Positions 10,691-21,790 of a stretch of DNA of 64,000 bases are shown here, in pieces. Source of the stretch: Plantago ovata. Its lineage: Eukaryota > Streptophyta > Magnoliopsida > Lamiales > Plantaginaceae. The stretch lies in the NCBI GenBank assembly GCA_028274465.1, contig CM051457.1, positions 69,724,496-69,788,495 of the forward strand, given 5' to 3'. The notes below the pieces were generated by a model, which had not been told where the DNA came from, made no database searches, and saw only the letters and a program-made list of their open reading frames with translations. Both the position numbers and the translations under genes were made by a program. Position 1 is the first letter of the stretch. Each line of letters begins with the position of its first letter.

Positions 10691-10809
10691 AAATTCTCTA
10701 GTAATCAAACTTTACCTTCAAAGTTATGCTTTTTTTAAACACCCATCAAATTCTCTAGTAATCAAACTTTAATACAAACTAGCTAAAATTCTCTAGTAAT
10801 CAAACTTTA
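10691..10809. repeat. Direct repeats 'aaattctctagtaatcaaac'
   Basis: Three copies of a 23-24-base word start at 10691, 10748 and 10787, two of them preceded by AAACACCC. They are probably made by repeated insertion or slippage at the edge of element B. Confidence 0.6.
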
Positions 10810-11235
10810 CCGAGTTAATTTATCTGATACAAACTAGCTAATCAATTAATTGTATATATATCTCCTTGTATTAGGGATCCCAATCGGTTTATATAGAATT
10901 ATTTATCAATAATTCAAGTTGTCCAACATTGATTGGACACAAAATGAAGAAGACAAAAGAGAGTTACCTTAACATTACATTACATTACATAGATGATTCA
11001 ATTATATGACATATGACAAAACCAAAAAGAATCACTGGCAAAACTTTCATTTTCCCTTTCATTTTTCTCTCATCTCATCTCAAGAACAAAAGAAGGGAAT
11101 CTTGTTCCAATGATCTACAAAACCTCGTCGGAAAAAAAGAGAACTCATTTCCAGGACAAATGCACCACAAAAAAGCTCATTAGGCTATCTAACAGTAACA
11201 ACCAACAACGAGTTGCTTAATTAAATTCTTCCGGT
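10810..11235. other. 3' flank of the LBD gene
   Basis: Contains the 3' untranslated region of the minus-strand LBD gene nearest 11235, then AT-rich sequence with a short ACATT tandem at about 10972-10992. I could not fix a poly-A signal. Confidence 0.4.
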
Positions 11236-12359
11236 TCAGTGAAACAAGTTAAGCAGTTTCACTTCCTTAACCGGCTGATATCCACAGCTCGTCGTGACCG
11301 ACTCCTCTGAATTCATCGACGGGCTGCCAACCCGTCGTTTCTCCGCAAACGGGGCCTGGAAACTCGGCGACAGGCTCAAATCAAGATCTGTTGGCCCGTC
11401 TAGCGATCTGCGTCGTTTAGGCACCTTAGGCCTAGAAGTGAACCCCAGATCATTGATCTTGTACATGTCGGTACAGTCCGAAGCATCATCAGGTGATGAT
11501 GATGATGACAGAAACTCGGGGATCGGCTTCAACACGCCGCCTTGGAGCACTGTTTGCACCGCCGCCTGGCAGACGTGCCAGTTTCCCATCCCGAGTAGGC
11601 CGACTGCGCCGTTCACCGGGTTTACCGTTCTTCCCGCAGCTTCGAACAATAGGGACTGGAATAGAGCTGCAAGAGAAATGTTCCCCTTGTTAGAAAAACT
11701 ACAAGATCATCCAAAAATGAACATTCATTGAGCCAAATCCAAACAACGTCTAATTTTTCATCTTATTAATTTTTTTTCTCAACGTCTAAAAATTAGTATA
11801 TTAAAAATAGTATAAGAAATGCTCGAAGAAAATCACAACCTCCGAAACAACAAAACGGGAGTGTCTCGAAACAAAACCACAAAAAAAATCCCAAATGGTA
11901 ATTCTTTCAGCCAAAATTCTCTAAACATCTAGTCAAAAGTCTCGAACTATTTTTTCATATCTACGGTCAAAGCATAATAATAATCATATACAAGTACTTC
12001 AAATAATCGGGGGCATGAATGCAAATAAGGTAAATCTGTAGTCCTTCATTTTGCAAAGTCACCTCACGTGTTCTAGTTTCTAGTTTCTACTTTCTACTAG
12101 TACTAACTTTATAACTTAATCCATACAGCCCTAAAAAGTGGAGGCAAAATTGAAAAGGGGCAGGTTAATACTCACAAGGTCTCTGGTTTTCGGGCACGGC
12201 GGAGATGAAGGACATGAGGCCAGCGCGGCCGAAAAACTTGGCGACGAAGACGGTGGCGTGGCCTTGAGCCTCGGCGGAATCGATCCACTGCAAACAAGGG
12301 CGCAAGACGCAAGTCTCACTGCATCCCTTTCGAAGAACACGGCATCCGTTGCAGCTCAT
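11236..12359 (-). CDS. LBD37-like: LOB-domain protein, class II (LBD37/38/39-like)
   Basis: Two exons on the minus strand: 12359-12176 and 11666-11236, with a 509-bp GT-AG intron (donor GTGAGT, acceptor CTTGCAG), giving 204 residues. The protein starts MSCNGCRVLRKGCSETC, the zinc-coordinating CX2CX6CX3C block of LOB proteins (Cys 3, 6, 13, 17). The rest of the LOB domain follows, including FFGRAGLMSFISAVP, and continues across the splice into SLFQSLLFEAAGRTVNPVNG and NWHVCQAAV. Class II proteins lack the long coiled coil of class I, as here. The tail ends in the conserved SPSMNSEES and KLLNLF motifs of the LBD37/38/39 subgroup. In Arabidopsis these nuclear DNA-binding repressors are induced by nitrate and restrain anthocyanin synthesis and nitrogen-uptake genes. 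The role here is inferred by homology. The intron position inside the LOB domain is the usual one. Nothing is broken; it is the one clearly intact host gene in the window. Confidence 0.92.
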
Positions 12360-12456
12360 GTCTCAAAGAGCATGGAATGGAATGGAATGGAATTCTAGAG
12401 AGAGAAAGTAATTGATTGGAGCTGGCTTTGGCAACAAGAAAGAAAGAGGGTAGTGT

Positions 12457-12475
12457 GAGAGAGAGAGAGAGAGAG
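12457..12475 (-). repeat. (CT)n microsatellite in LBD 5' leader
   Basis: A pure GA run on the plus strand, CT on the sense strand of the LBD gene, lying between its TATA box and start codon. CT-rich leaders are common in plant genes. Confidence 0.7.
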
Positions 12476-12513
12476 TAATGGGGAGATTGGAAAGAGTGGA
12501 GAGTAAAGAGAGA

Positions 12514-12521
12514 ATATATAA
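12514..12521 (-). promoter_or_regulatory. TATA box of the LBD gene
   Basis: The sense strand reads TTATATAT, about 155 bp upstream of the ATG at 12359. This leaves a leader of roughly 120 bp that is CT-rich. Position and context fit a plant core promoter; the transcription start is not determined. Confidence 0.55.
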
Positions 12522-12640
12522 AGAAACAAGGGAAGTGGAGAATAGGGGAAGTGATTCACTCAGTGGAAATAATTATTAATAATATGACGACTGATTAGAT
12601 TAGTGGTTTCTGATGTAAGCTACCTGCTTTATTTTAAATA

Positions 12641-12842
12641 ATTCATCCTTTTTTATACATTTTTTATGTGTGATTTTCGTAGTTTTAGAAGATTTTTTTT
12701 ATATAATAAGTATGATGTTTGATTTAATGTTAAAATTCACACTAAAGTTGTGAAATAAATATTTACAAATAAAGGAACGTAAAGAATTTAAAGAAATAAA
12801 TAAAAATAAAATACATAAATAATTTAAGAAATAAATGAATAA
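12641..12842. mobile_element. Degraded mariner-like MITE
   Basis: Shares the 'cacactaaagttgtgaaataa' type core and the 'aacgtaaagaatttaaagaa' right side with the intact copy at 10196-10396. Ends ATTCATCC on the left and ATGAAT on the right. It lies in the LBD promoter-distal region. Confidence 0.45.
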
Positions 12843-14128
12843 TACATCAGTCAATTCCTTTTGAGTGTGCAATAGTATCAATAGTACCATGTACCTTTGT
12901 AAATCAAACATACTCCAATACAGTAAGAGCTAGACTCTAGTTTAAATTTATTAACTTCAATTTAAATTAAATTTGAAAGAATTAACTTTTATATTACAAA
13001 TAAATTTTATTGAAACTAATTTAGATTTTTTTTCAAACGAAAATAGGAAACCTTAAAAGTTAATAGACTTTTACATTTACTAGGTCACATATCTAAATTC
13101 AAACTTGTGACCAAAACGGTGGGATTCCGCCATTTAAATCAATTGACCCGCCATTTACTTCATTAAATTAATTATTAATCTATTTATATAATTTTTTACG
13201 TTTTCTATTTTGGTAAATTAAACTATTTTCAAATTAAAATTAAACGAATCGAAAATGAAAAAAGAGGGAGGATTAATTATTAATGGTGGGTATGAAATTA
13301 TGATTAGTTTAAGTTGTTAAGTTGGGTTAGTTAGATAATAACTAGAGGGTTGGTTTTGGTTAGGTTAGGTTAATTAATGATTCCTAAGAGTTGGGCGATA
13401 GCGGCTCCGGTTTTCCGCGGACGGATGATGGATGGGTGTGTCTGAACCGTTGGATATGATAACCCAATCACTTTCAATGCTTGTGCTTCTTCTAATTGGT
13501 TATTTTTCTTCAACGAACCACAATTTAAGGAGAATGAATATTCCTATTCCTATATTTTGTGAGTTGTGGGCTCAATAATATCACCCATCGTATATAAAAT
13601 TTTTCGTCTCAAAGATATGGATCAACTGAGGAATAAGAAGCAGACTGTTCATCTTCGATTTTTCACAAATACCCTGTATACTATATGGATAAAACGTGTG
13701 TTATATATTATTATGCGGTTGGTTGTTTGGTGCGACCTATAATAATAATAAAGTAGTAAAAATAAGTAGTAGATGGAAAAAAATACGAAACGAATGGAAC
13801 GTGACGGGTAAAGACTAAAGATAAATAACGTAAAGAATTGTTTGTTCGGAAAAGAATATGAATTACAATATTTTTTTTACGGGTTATATACATAGGTCAT
13901 TTGGAGTTATAAGGTGTTCCGGTGGAAGGTAGCAGAGATGGTGAGTGAGAGATGCAATTTCCACTGGAGACATAAGATCGGTTTATGTGTGAAGATATAA
14001 AATGTTATATGATATTGTATTATTTGTATAGTAGTAGTGTAGTAATAGTTGTAATATTTGTCATTTAAAAAAAAAAGTTGGGTTCGTATCTTTTTATGGT
14101 ATCAATAGAGCACCTGATAACAGATTGA
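12843..14128. other. Intergenic, upstream of LBD
   Basis: AT-rich with no supported gene. A short GC-rich patch at about 13385-13445 and a GGTTA tandem near 13355 are the only visible irregularities. Confidence 0.4.
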
Positions 14129-14228
14129 NNNNNNNNNNNNNNNNNNNNNNNNNNNNNNNNNNNNNNNNNNNNNNNNNNNNNNNNNNNNNNNNNNNNNNNN
14201 NNNNNNNNNNNNNNNNNNNNNNNNNNNN
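14129..14228. other. Assembly gap, 100 N
   Basis: Exactly 100 unknown bases, the usual placeholder for a scaffold join of unknown size. Distances across it are not reliable. Confidence 0.98.
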
Positions 14229-14555
14229 ATACCCATTAGACAAACAATAACATTTTATGGTAGAATTTGACCATGCCCGCGCTCTAAGCACTGTTCCAAA
14301 ATTTGATTTTTGGGCAGCCAAACAACAATGAGCCTTAGGACTAAAATGTAATTGAAATGTAGACATAAAAACAGTAAAAAAAAAATTACCAACCCCTTTA
14401 CACAGCCAATTCGTGTTAGTGCTGGTGGGACTAAAATGTAATTGAAATCTTTAAAACATTTTTTTTTTTAGTGAATTTGAAAAACTAGCCGTTGGAGTAC
14501 AAAAATGTAATTGTTTTACTTAAAAAACTAGCCGATGGATGCACATTTCCGCCTC

Positions 14556-14563
14556 TATAAATA
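14556..14563 (+). promoter_or_regulatory. TATA box of the GRF zinc-finger gene
   Basis: TATAAATA in the context CCTCTATAAATACC, 66 bases before the ATG at 14630. A pyrimidine-rich stretch lies between, as in plant core promoters. Just upstream, 'aaactagccg(t/a)tgga' occurs twice and 'actaaaatgtaattgaaat' twice. Confidence 0.65.
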
Positions 14564-14629
14564 CCTTGTGCAAGCATTACATATCCTCCTCAACTCTCTA
14601 CACACTATTATATCTACACTACTACACTT

Positions 14630-15256
14630 ATGGGTTCTACCGCCGAGCGAAAGTATTGGCAAGGTCGTCCATTATGCCGTCACGAAGGTTGTCGCAAGCG
14701 CACCGTTGTTGTTGTTTCCCCGCGTGGAAGGTTGTATTGGAATTGTGCAAGACATGGATTCTCCCATTGGGATGATCTTGATGTCTTTGATGTTGTAGAC
14801 GAAGATTTTATCCCGCCAAGCATCAATAGAAGACATTCGCAAAGGAAGCAAGCTAGTGAGTTAGATGGGAGCAACCGCAAGGGAACAAGAAGTGAAAGTG
14901 TCCAGTCAAACTACTTGCAAGGGTTTCCATCTCCTCTTTCTGTACCTTCTAGTCCTCTCAGATGGGATTGGTACTTTCTCATTAGGAGGTGGAAAATACA
15001 CTCCATCATAATCATCATAAGTATCAGTCTCCCCAAACACCTTTTTGCTCCATTTTTTTGCCACATGATCATTAGGATCATAAGCCATATTCACAGGCAT
15101 TGCACATGCATCGCATCCTCCACCACCTCCACAGCCTGCCCAAAACTCCATATGTACCTCTACCTTCCTAAGCTCCATATGGTTCTCAAACATTTCAGCT
15201 ACACACTCATCAGTAACCAATGGTATAACCTTTTCAGTTTTTTGGAGTTAAGCTGA
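14630..15256 (+). CDS. GRF-type zinc-finger protein, short
   Basis: Starts MGSTAERKYWQGRPLCRHEG. A GRF-type zinc finger is visible at residues 13-50: PLCRHEGC, then RGRLYWNCARHGFSHWDD, matching the Gly-Arg-Phe finger pattern that ends in Cys, aromatic and Trp-Asp residues. Such fingers occur in DNA repair and topoisomerase proteins and in many short plant proteins, often associated with transposons. A hydrophilic Ser/Arg-rich stretch follows to about residue 90. Beyond about 14890 the frame is antisense to the facing MULE-like gene and its composition changes (runs of Ile), so the natural protein probably ends or splices there. A good TATA box precedes it. The GRF call rests on motif reading only. 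Confidence 0.5.
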   Translation: MGSTAERKYWQGRPLCRHEGCRKRTVVVVSPRGRLYWNCARHGFSHWDDLDVFDVVDEDFIPPSINRRHSQRKQASELDGSNRKGTRSESVQSNYLQGFPSPLSVPSSPLRWDWYFLIRRWKIHSIIIIISISLPKHLFAPFFCHMIIRIISHIHRHCTCIASSTTSTACPKLHMYLYLPKLHMVLKHFSYTLISNQWYNLFSFLELS

Positions 15257-15420
15257 TAATGACATAGTTCAATCACTTGTATCAACATCCAGAAAACCTT
15301 ATCAATGATTTCTTTCTTAATATCTCTCTGCAAGTTCGAAAGCTTGTACCTGTCATGGTGCTTTCTCTCTAACATATAATTTTCCCGACCCAAATGCACT
15401 TGAATGTTGAACCTAACCAT
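14906..15420 (-). pseudogene. MULE-like transposase, amino-terminal fragment
   Basis: Starts MVRFNIQVHLGREN at 15420, followed by KKLKRLY and PLVTDECVAEMFENHMELRKVEVHMEF. This is the order seen at the start of plant Mutator-like transposases: a PB1-like strand, then a block ending in V-V-V-H. An acidic tail with YDDYDGVYFPPPNE follows and the frame stops at 14906. No catalytic DDE domain or SWIM finger is present. One base appears missing near 15222 (TACCATTGG where TACCCATTGG keeps the frame). A 5' leader intron is clear: donor at 15600/15599 (CTTG|GTAAGT) and acceptor at 15430 (TTTACAG), 171 bp, with CTAGGGTTT inside. It converges with the GRF gene. Confidence 0.5.
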
Positions 15421-15892
15421 ACCTATGCCCTGTAAAACCACAACCACAACAAAATACACTCAAAATTCGAAACTGTAAAACCTAGGGTTTGTGAAAGAAA
15501 AAGAAAAAAACACTACGAAGTAGAATTCCGACAAAATACATAAACAATGAACTTCTTAAACCTATATGCATTCACAATATGTAAGAAAAAACCAACTTAC
15601 CAAGAAAAATCGGTCGACCCCTTTTCGCGTCCGTCAGAAACAAATTCTCCAGCAAACGAAGTGAAATTCTCCACCAATGCGTCCAGACGAGTCGATTACA
15701 GGAAAGAGGAAGGAATTTTGGTCGGATTTTGGGTGAAATCGACACTGTTACATGGTATGGCAGGAGGGAGGAAGACGGAGCATTTTGGGAATAAATGGAG
15801 TAATTGAGGGTTGGTAAAGATGGAATAAGGTAAAAAAGGTTTTTTGTCGGATCACTATAGCTAAGGCCTTGTTTGTTTGGCCATCAAAATCT

Positions 15893-16310
15893 CGGTGGCA
15901 AAGTTGTAATTACTGAGCAGTCAACCCAAAAAACCAAAAAAGTACTAAAATGTTATTGTTGATCTAAAGGGTACTAATATGTTATTAGGTGTCACAAGAA
16001 TACCCTTCCATGATAATAACTCAAAAAAGTTATACTCTTATTTCAAACATAAAATTGAATGAATTAGTAAGAAGCATACTTCATGACTATTGATTTGTTC
16101 AAAACTACGAGTATTTTTTGATTAAATATATTTACTATATGTACCATGGCATTTCACATAAATCATGGTGTTATTATAAAGTGCATGAGTTTTATAAATC
16201 ATTTCAACCCTAGCTACACTTCTTTCTTTCTTTTTTCGTTTTTGTTTCTTTTCTTGCTGTTCCCTTCCAATAAATCAGATCTACCATTTTTTTCATTATA
16301 ATTCCGAGCC
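15893..16310. other. Intergenic
   Basis: No gene. The start repeats 'gtactaa(a/t)atgttatt' twice (15943 and 15971), echoing words left of the GRF gene. Confidence 0.35.
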
Positions 16311-17474
16311 TCTATAGTGATGAATTTGTGCAGCCATTGGTCTTGGCATCGATCCGTGAATCGTGCAGGTGTTGGAGCTTCGGGTGTTGGTGTGGTTTGG
16401 GTCAGACAAATTGGTGTGGTTTGGGTCAGACAAATTTTTGCAGCAGTTGGTCAGACGAATTCGTGCAGCAGGTGTTGAATCGTGCATGTTTTGGAGCTTG
16501 GGGTGTTGGTGTGGTTTGGGTCAGAGTTTGGTCACCGTTAATGTCTGACAGGTTGGGTCAGAGTTTGGTTCGCGTGGTTCAGGTGTTTTTGCTGGGTCAG
16601 AGTTTTTGTTGGGTTTGGGTCAGAGCTTGGTTCACCGTTAATTGTTGGTGTTTTGGGTGCTGGGTTTCTGCGGGTTTGGGTCAGAGTTTGGTTCGGGTGT
16701 CTAGTGTGCAGGGGAGACGAGCTTTAACTGTCTTGCACCTTTCCTTTTTCGTCTTGATCGTTGTTCTCTTCCAGTTTCGGCATTCTCGTTGCCGTCGCTG
16801 TCTACTAGTGTGTTTGGAGATCATGTTGAGTGATGTTTGGGTGTTTTAAGGTTAAGTAGTGACGTTGTTTGAATTCTCAATCCTTTGGTCAAGCTGGTTT
16901 CGGCATCGAATTTCGATATTGGTGTTGGTCGGAGATGTGGAGTGAAGACGGAGTTGTTTCGTTGGTTTTGTTGCTGCCTTGCTTAGTTGCTTGATTCGTT
17001 GAGTTGTTGATGCAGTGTTGGGTTTTGATTTGGTTAAGGCGTTGTGGGTTGGTTTTGGGTGTTTTGGTTTCGAGTTGGTTCAGGTGTTCATTGCTGGTTC
17101 AGGTGTTCATTGTGGTTTATGGGTTGGGTCGGTGTGTTGTTACTGGATGTTGCTTTGGTCCAGGTGTTGGTGGAGGATGCACCATGGGGTTGAAGGAGTC
17201 AGGGAACTTAGGGACTCAAGTTGGTAAAGGTTTCACCGTCGGGTACGGGTGGTGGTTTCAGGTTCAGGTATAGGTTGTGGTCGAACAGGACTTGGTGTTG
17301 AATGTTGTGGTCTCGTGTCGAGGGGTCAAGGGTTTGATAGCTTTAGGTTGTCTTTTACGGTGTTTGAATCACGGTTAGATCTGGTAGCATCCTTGACGCC
17401 TTTGTATTTGTTCCGAGGCATCTCTTATGTTGTTTTCTAATTTGTAAAATGAAAATTTTGCCGCTTAAAAAAAA
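16311..17474 (+). mobile_element. GT-rich retroposon-like block ending in poly-A
   Basis: About 1.1 kb is strikingly rich in G and T on the plus strand, with repeated words such as 'tggtgtggtttgggtcagac' (16390-16440) and 'gggtcagagtttggt' (16510-16695). It ends 'ttttgccgcttaaaaaaaaa', the style of a plant LINE 3' terminus. The open frames inside (173 and 89 codons) have no motif and are a by-product of low stop-codon frequency. Likely a LINE 3' untranslated region or a retroposed transcript; no flanking duplication found. Confidence 0.4.
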
Positions 17475-17880
17475 AGTGAAATATATAATTTAAAAGAAAA
17501 AATGAAAAGTAGGAAGGCAATTTTGGAATATAATGGCCCTATTTCCACTGACATCATCATTGTTGTTGACTTTTGTACTTCATCGTAATATAGTTTTTCC
17601 ACATACCAAAAAGTTGTCCTTCAAAGTAATATGTGAATCATTGATGATTAAAACGTTATCGGATAACAAAAGGTAGTCAAATAAAAATCGCCCTAAAATA
17701 ATTGAATTGAATTGAGTTTATTTAAGGTATTAACTAAGTAAATTTGAACTAAAATTTTTTGAACTGAACTAAATTTAATGAAACTAATCCACTCGATTAC
17801 AGAATCTCCAATGGAGTCAAGCTCATTGTGATCTCTTACCCATCCCTTGGTTTCTCATTTTTGCGGCAGTAGTGTGGCAC
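17475..17880. other. Intergenic AT-rich
   Basis: Nothing supported. Confidence 0.4.
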
Positions 17881-18573
17881 TTTTTTTCTTTTTTCTTTTT
17901 TTTCTTTTTTTTTTGAAACGGTTAAATTTTTATTAGCAAGAGCATAAAAAATGTTCAGGAAAATGACAACAAAATAAAAGGCACAAACTTCCGAACAAAC
18001 GGCAGAGCCTCAAACCTAAATCTCACGATGTTTAAACCAAAAATCCAACACTATCCAACCTTTTTAAAACAACACAAATCAACTTGCCCAAAGCAAGTCT
18101 CACCATAATCCTACTTCATGCCAAGCTTTTAACCATAACCGGAGAGAGATGAAGCAATTGGAACCAAACATGGATGAAAACAAAGGAGAACCAATGAAGA
18201 AGTAAAGAGATACCGAAACCTCCCATTAGTGATCCACTCCTCCACCTTATGTCTGCGTGTTCCGAAGACAAGACTCAAGCTAGGCTTAAAACGCTAGATC
18301 TATCAAACGTCAAGTAAACCATTCTTGATCAACGGGATAGCACTATCAAAGCCTCACTTAATTCTCCAGCTTAAGAGCATCCACCGACAAGTGGCAATCA
18401 ATTTAAAGTGTAAAAAAAATGACAAGCAATAGGAACCAATGGACAATCAAGAAAAAAGTGAAGAGCTCTCGTTCCCTCCCATTAGTGGTCCACTGGCTCC
18501 ACTCCTCTACCCTATGCCAGTACCTGTTCCAAAAAATCTCCAGGCACCAAACTCAACATACAAACTATCTTTC
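17881..18573 (-). mobile_element. LINE 3' end, minus strand
   Basis: The left edge is a long T/C-interrupted T tract followed, on the opposite strand, by 'ttgctaataaaaatttaacc' and 'gtttcaaaaaaaaaaaa', a typical plant L1 3' terminus with poly-A. No coding part remains. Two diverged copies of one segment ('cctcccattagtg(a/g)tccact' and neighbours) lie near 18217 and 18475. The full LINE at 18591 begins right after, so it probably landed in or beside this older copy. Confidence 0.6.
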
Positions 18574-18590
18574 AATACTTAATCAACTGT
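18574..18590. repeat. Target-site duplication of the LINE, left copy
   Basis: 'aatacttaatcaactgt', identical to 25921-25937. It fixes the LINE 5' boundary at 18591. Confidence 0.9.
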
Positions 18591-18612
18591 TAACACTGTA
18601 AAGAGAGAGAGA

Positions 18613-21600
18613 TGGAAGTCACACCTCCTCCACCGCCTAAACCTCCTCATACCTTACACATTGATAGAGATCAACAAAACCTGACACTACAGGTTCCATC
18701 CTCTTCAGCTGTCACACAGGCCTCCAACATACCGAATATTAAACAGCGACAATCATATGAAGAGAAAGAATCATAGACTAACTCCACCGTTTACAAATTC
18801 AGTGCCAATATATATACACAGAACCATACTGTTCCTACTCACACAAACACCTTCTCCTTTCAATCAATTACAAAGGAATCTCAAGAAGCAAAACTCTCAA
18901 TGGAACAGAGGAAGAAAATGAATAATCTCAAAACCCAACAAAAAAATGAAAAAAACAAAGAAAAACTAGAAAATACAAAAAGAGATCAGGAGTGTTTATT
19001 TCCGAATAAAGCAAGAGAAGAAATATTACAATACAAAGCTCAAGCAGAAAAGAAGGAAAAAAGTCACTAACCAGTAGTAGCAGCGCGTCGGAGATACAAC
19101 AGGAACAAAATAAAACAAGCACAAGCCAACAACAAGAGGCTCCAGCTCACAAGAAATTATTCAAAGAAGTTTTACAACAGAACTCTCCACATGATTTCTT
19201 CAAAGAATGGCTCACAGAAGTGCAGGATGCAGGGGAGGACACGGCAATGGCTGATATTTTACAAGATGATCAACATGAAGAACAAATTAAAGATATACAC
19301 TTCACCTCCCAAGAGTTGCAGCAACTGTATAAGCCTTGGAAAGACACTCTCATCATTCAAAAGGTGGGATACACCAAAACTATACCAATGTTGAAAAACA
19401 TTTACAAGGCCTCTGCAGGCTAAGAGATCCCATCACCTCGGTGGATTTGGGAAAAGGGTGCTATATAATAAGAACAACATCAGCCGAAGATTACATGATC
19501 GCGATTGCGGGAGGACCTTGGTTCTTGTTCAATTATTATTTAGCCATACAACAATGGAAACCAGATTACCTCCCCTCCACAGGACCCTTCCCTCACATGG
19601 CGATATGGGTCCAACTTCCAGAATTACCGGTGGAATATTATGAAAAAGCAGCGTTGCTAAAAATTGGCAGAGGCATAGGAAAACCAATAAAGGTTGATGG
19701 CCATACATCACAAGCCAGAAGAGGAAGATATGCACGTTTATGTGTGGAAATTGACACTTCCAAACCTCTGAAGAAAACCATTACAATTGGCGGCCGAGTA
19801 CAACAAATTGCATATGAAATCAGCTCAGAATTCTGCTTCTCCTGTGGGAAAGTAGGTCACTTAAGTTCCACATGTGACAATACACAAAAGGAAAAGAAAA
19901 AGGCGGGAGAATTTAATACACAAAACAAGGAAATGGAAGATGACAACACTGGACATGAAGATAGCTCAGAAGATGGCCAATCCACAAGTCACCATAAAGA
20001 GGAAAAATGGCACATAGTACAAAGGAGAAGTTTCAAAAATAATACTGGAGAAAACAAAAACATGAACTCAAGAAACAGAAAAAATAGTCAGCAGAATAGA
20101 GAGAAAGGAAAATCAGTTGAACAGAATATAGACCAAGACACCATGCAGGTGGAGGAAATAGAAAAAAGGATAAAAAAAGGCATTATAATTAAAGATCATA
20201 CTAATGCCTTTCATCAAAAAGAGGCAAGTAATACACAAAAGCCTCATAATTACTCTACAAGATTAGATGCTAAAAAGAGCACACTAAGCCATGCAACAAC
20301 TACTCAAACCGACCAACCAGAAAGCAAGGAAAATGGTGAAGCCGGCGATGGAAGTGAAGAGACGCCAATTACATCAGCATGCCCTGCAACACATCATCAT
20401 TCCATTCCAACAACTCCGAGTTCAAGAAATTGGCTCTACACACAGACATAAAAACCCAAAACTCTACCAACCTCTCCAAAACTCCACTTACTACCACCAA
20501 AATTCAGAATTCTCAAGATGGCAGCCACCCAAAACCCCCTAACAAGCCAACCGCAACAAGGCCACCAGACTACTCCGGCATCACCAACGCCGACACCCTC
20601 ACCCAGGCTCTCGCCTTACGGCCAGTTGCAACCGGCGGCGTCGCCAAATCAAACATCCAGAGAACTTCTACAATAAGTACTAACACAAAACCTTGCATGG
20701 CATCTTCAGCCGGCTCAAGGTTCAGTGGAAAATCCGATTGTGATAACGGCCTCACCAACAACTCTACCGGAAGCCAACTCGGTGATGCTACATCAACCGG
20801 TGAATGTACTCTACCCACCAAGGGATCTCTTGCAAATACTCAGACAAAAAAACGCTCAACAAACACAATTGGGAGTCCCGATAAGACCACTGTTGCCCAA
20901 CCCACAGCTGACGGAAACAGTGACACCGGCGGAGCGGCGATTGTCGACATTCGAAGAGCTACTGCAACAAAATCAAGCTCGGCAAGAGCAGAGGAGAAGA
21001 GAACAGCAAGTGTCGAGCGGGATGATCAATTTCACACAGGTCACTCAAAATTCCCAAATGAGCTTCACACCACCAAGTCAACAAGCCCATAGTCAAAATC
21101 AGATAAGGATGGATTTAAATCTCCAAAACCCAATCTTGAACTCACAAAACCCACCCCGGCCCATTCCACAACCACACAACTATCAGACCCAGCCCAACCC
21201 ACAACCACGGATTTTACCATCTTACCCCACACCACTTTTTCCCCAATTTCCCCAAATCGATCTACAAGCATTGGCAGAAACCCTAATTCACAATCCCCAA
21301 TTTCTAGAGATACTCACAAACAAGGGATTTGTGAACACACCACAGCAGCGACCGATCATTCCCTTATTCCCTGAGGAAGCGACGAGTTTCTCTCTTCTCC
21401 CGGGTCAGGATGGGAGATTGGGGAAGGAGAATGGGACGCCTTCCTCGACATTGACGATGATGACAGAAACTTTGCAAGCGGCGATCGAGAGGGAGATGAT
21501 TGCGAATACTCTGATGGAGAAAGGAGGCCCGAACGAATTTTCACTCCGGCCACGCCACTCCCAATCGGTCATAGTTCAGCTGGCGAAGATGGCAAGGAGG

Positions 21601-21780
21601 ATCGAGTTACAGTACTCAGCACTGGAGGTTTTTCAGCCGACGGGATCAGCCCTACTTTACAATGTAGTCCTCCGACTCCTCATAAACGGTTTAACACCGG
21701 AGATAACGCCAGTACACGTTCAAAACGCCAGCGGACGGATGGCACAGAATCCAATAACGGGGGAAATGGTTACGGGTTGA
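18613..21780 (+). pseudogene. LINE ORF1 (gag-like, DUF4283 and CCHC zinc knuckle)
   Basis: The first ATG gives MEVTPPPPPKPPH and meets an in-frame TAG at about 18774, and a TAA follows near 19069. The next coding run (from about 19071) reads SQELQQLYKPWKDTLIIQKV and changes frame near 19420. The best-preserved part is 19336-20451: a DUF4283-like fold (DYMIAIAGGPWFLFNYYLAIQQW, PHMAIWVQLPELPVEYYE; quoted in two parts) followed by the zinc knuckle CFSCGKVGHLSSTC at about 19834-19875. A long Gln/Asn/Pro-rich tail follows in two overlapping frames (20379-21092 and 20725-21780). In the family, ORF1 binds LINE RNA and forms the ribonucleoprotein. Broken in several places. Confidence 0.75.
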
Positions 21781-21790
21781 ATCGTCTACA

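Larger units (their letters stand above)
14305..15892. mobile_element. Segment bounded by imperfect inverted repeats, carrying two facing gene pieces
   Basis: 14305-14337 (gattttt..gccaaacaaca..gagcctta) and the opposite strand of 15863-15892 (gattttgatggccaaacaaa..ggcctta) match over about 30 positions with small gaps. Between them lie a plus-strand GRF zinc-finger gene and a minus-strand MULE-like gene start. This could be one MULE-type element with both genes, or two elements whose similar ends face outward. Target duplications could not be identified because the 100-N gap is close. Confidence 0.4.

Noticed and set aside
11294-11731. 145-codon plus-strand frame
   Set aside because: Antisense of LBD exon 2, which has clear family motifs on the minus strand.
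12131-12398. Frames on both strands over LBD exon 1
   Set aside because: Shadows of the LOB domain exon.
16328-16849. 173-codon Trp/Val/Gly-rich frame
   Set aside because: By-product of GT-rich sequence with few stop codons; no domain.
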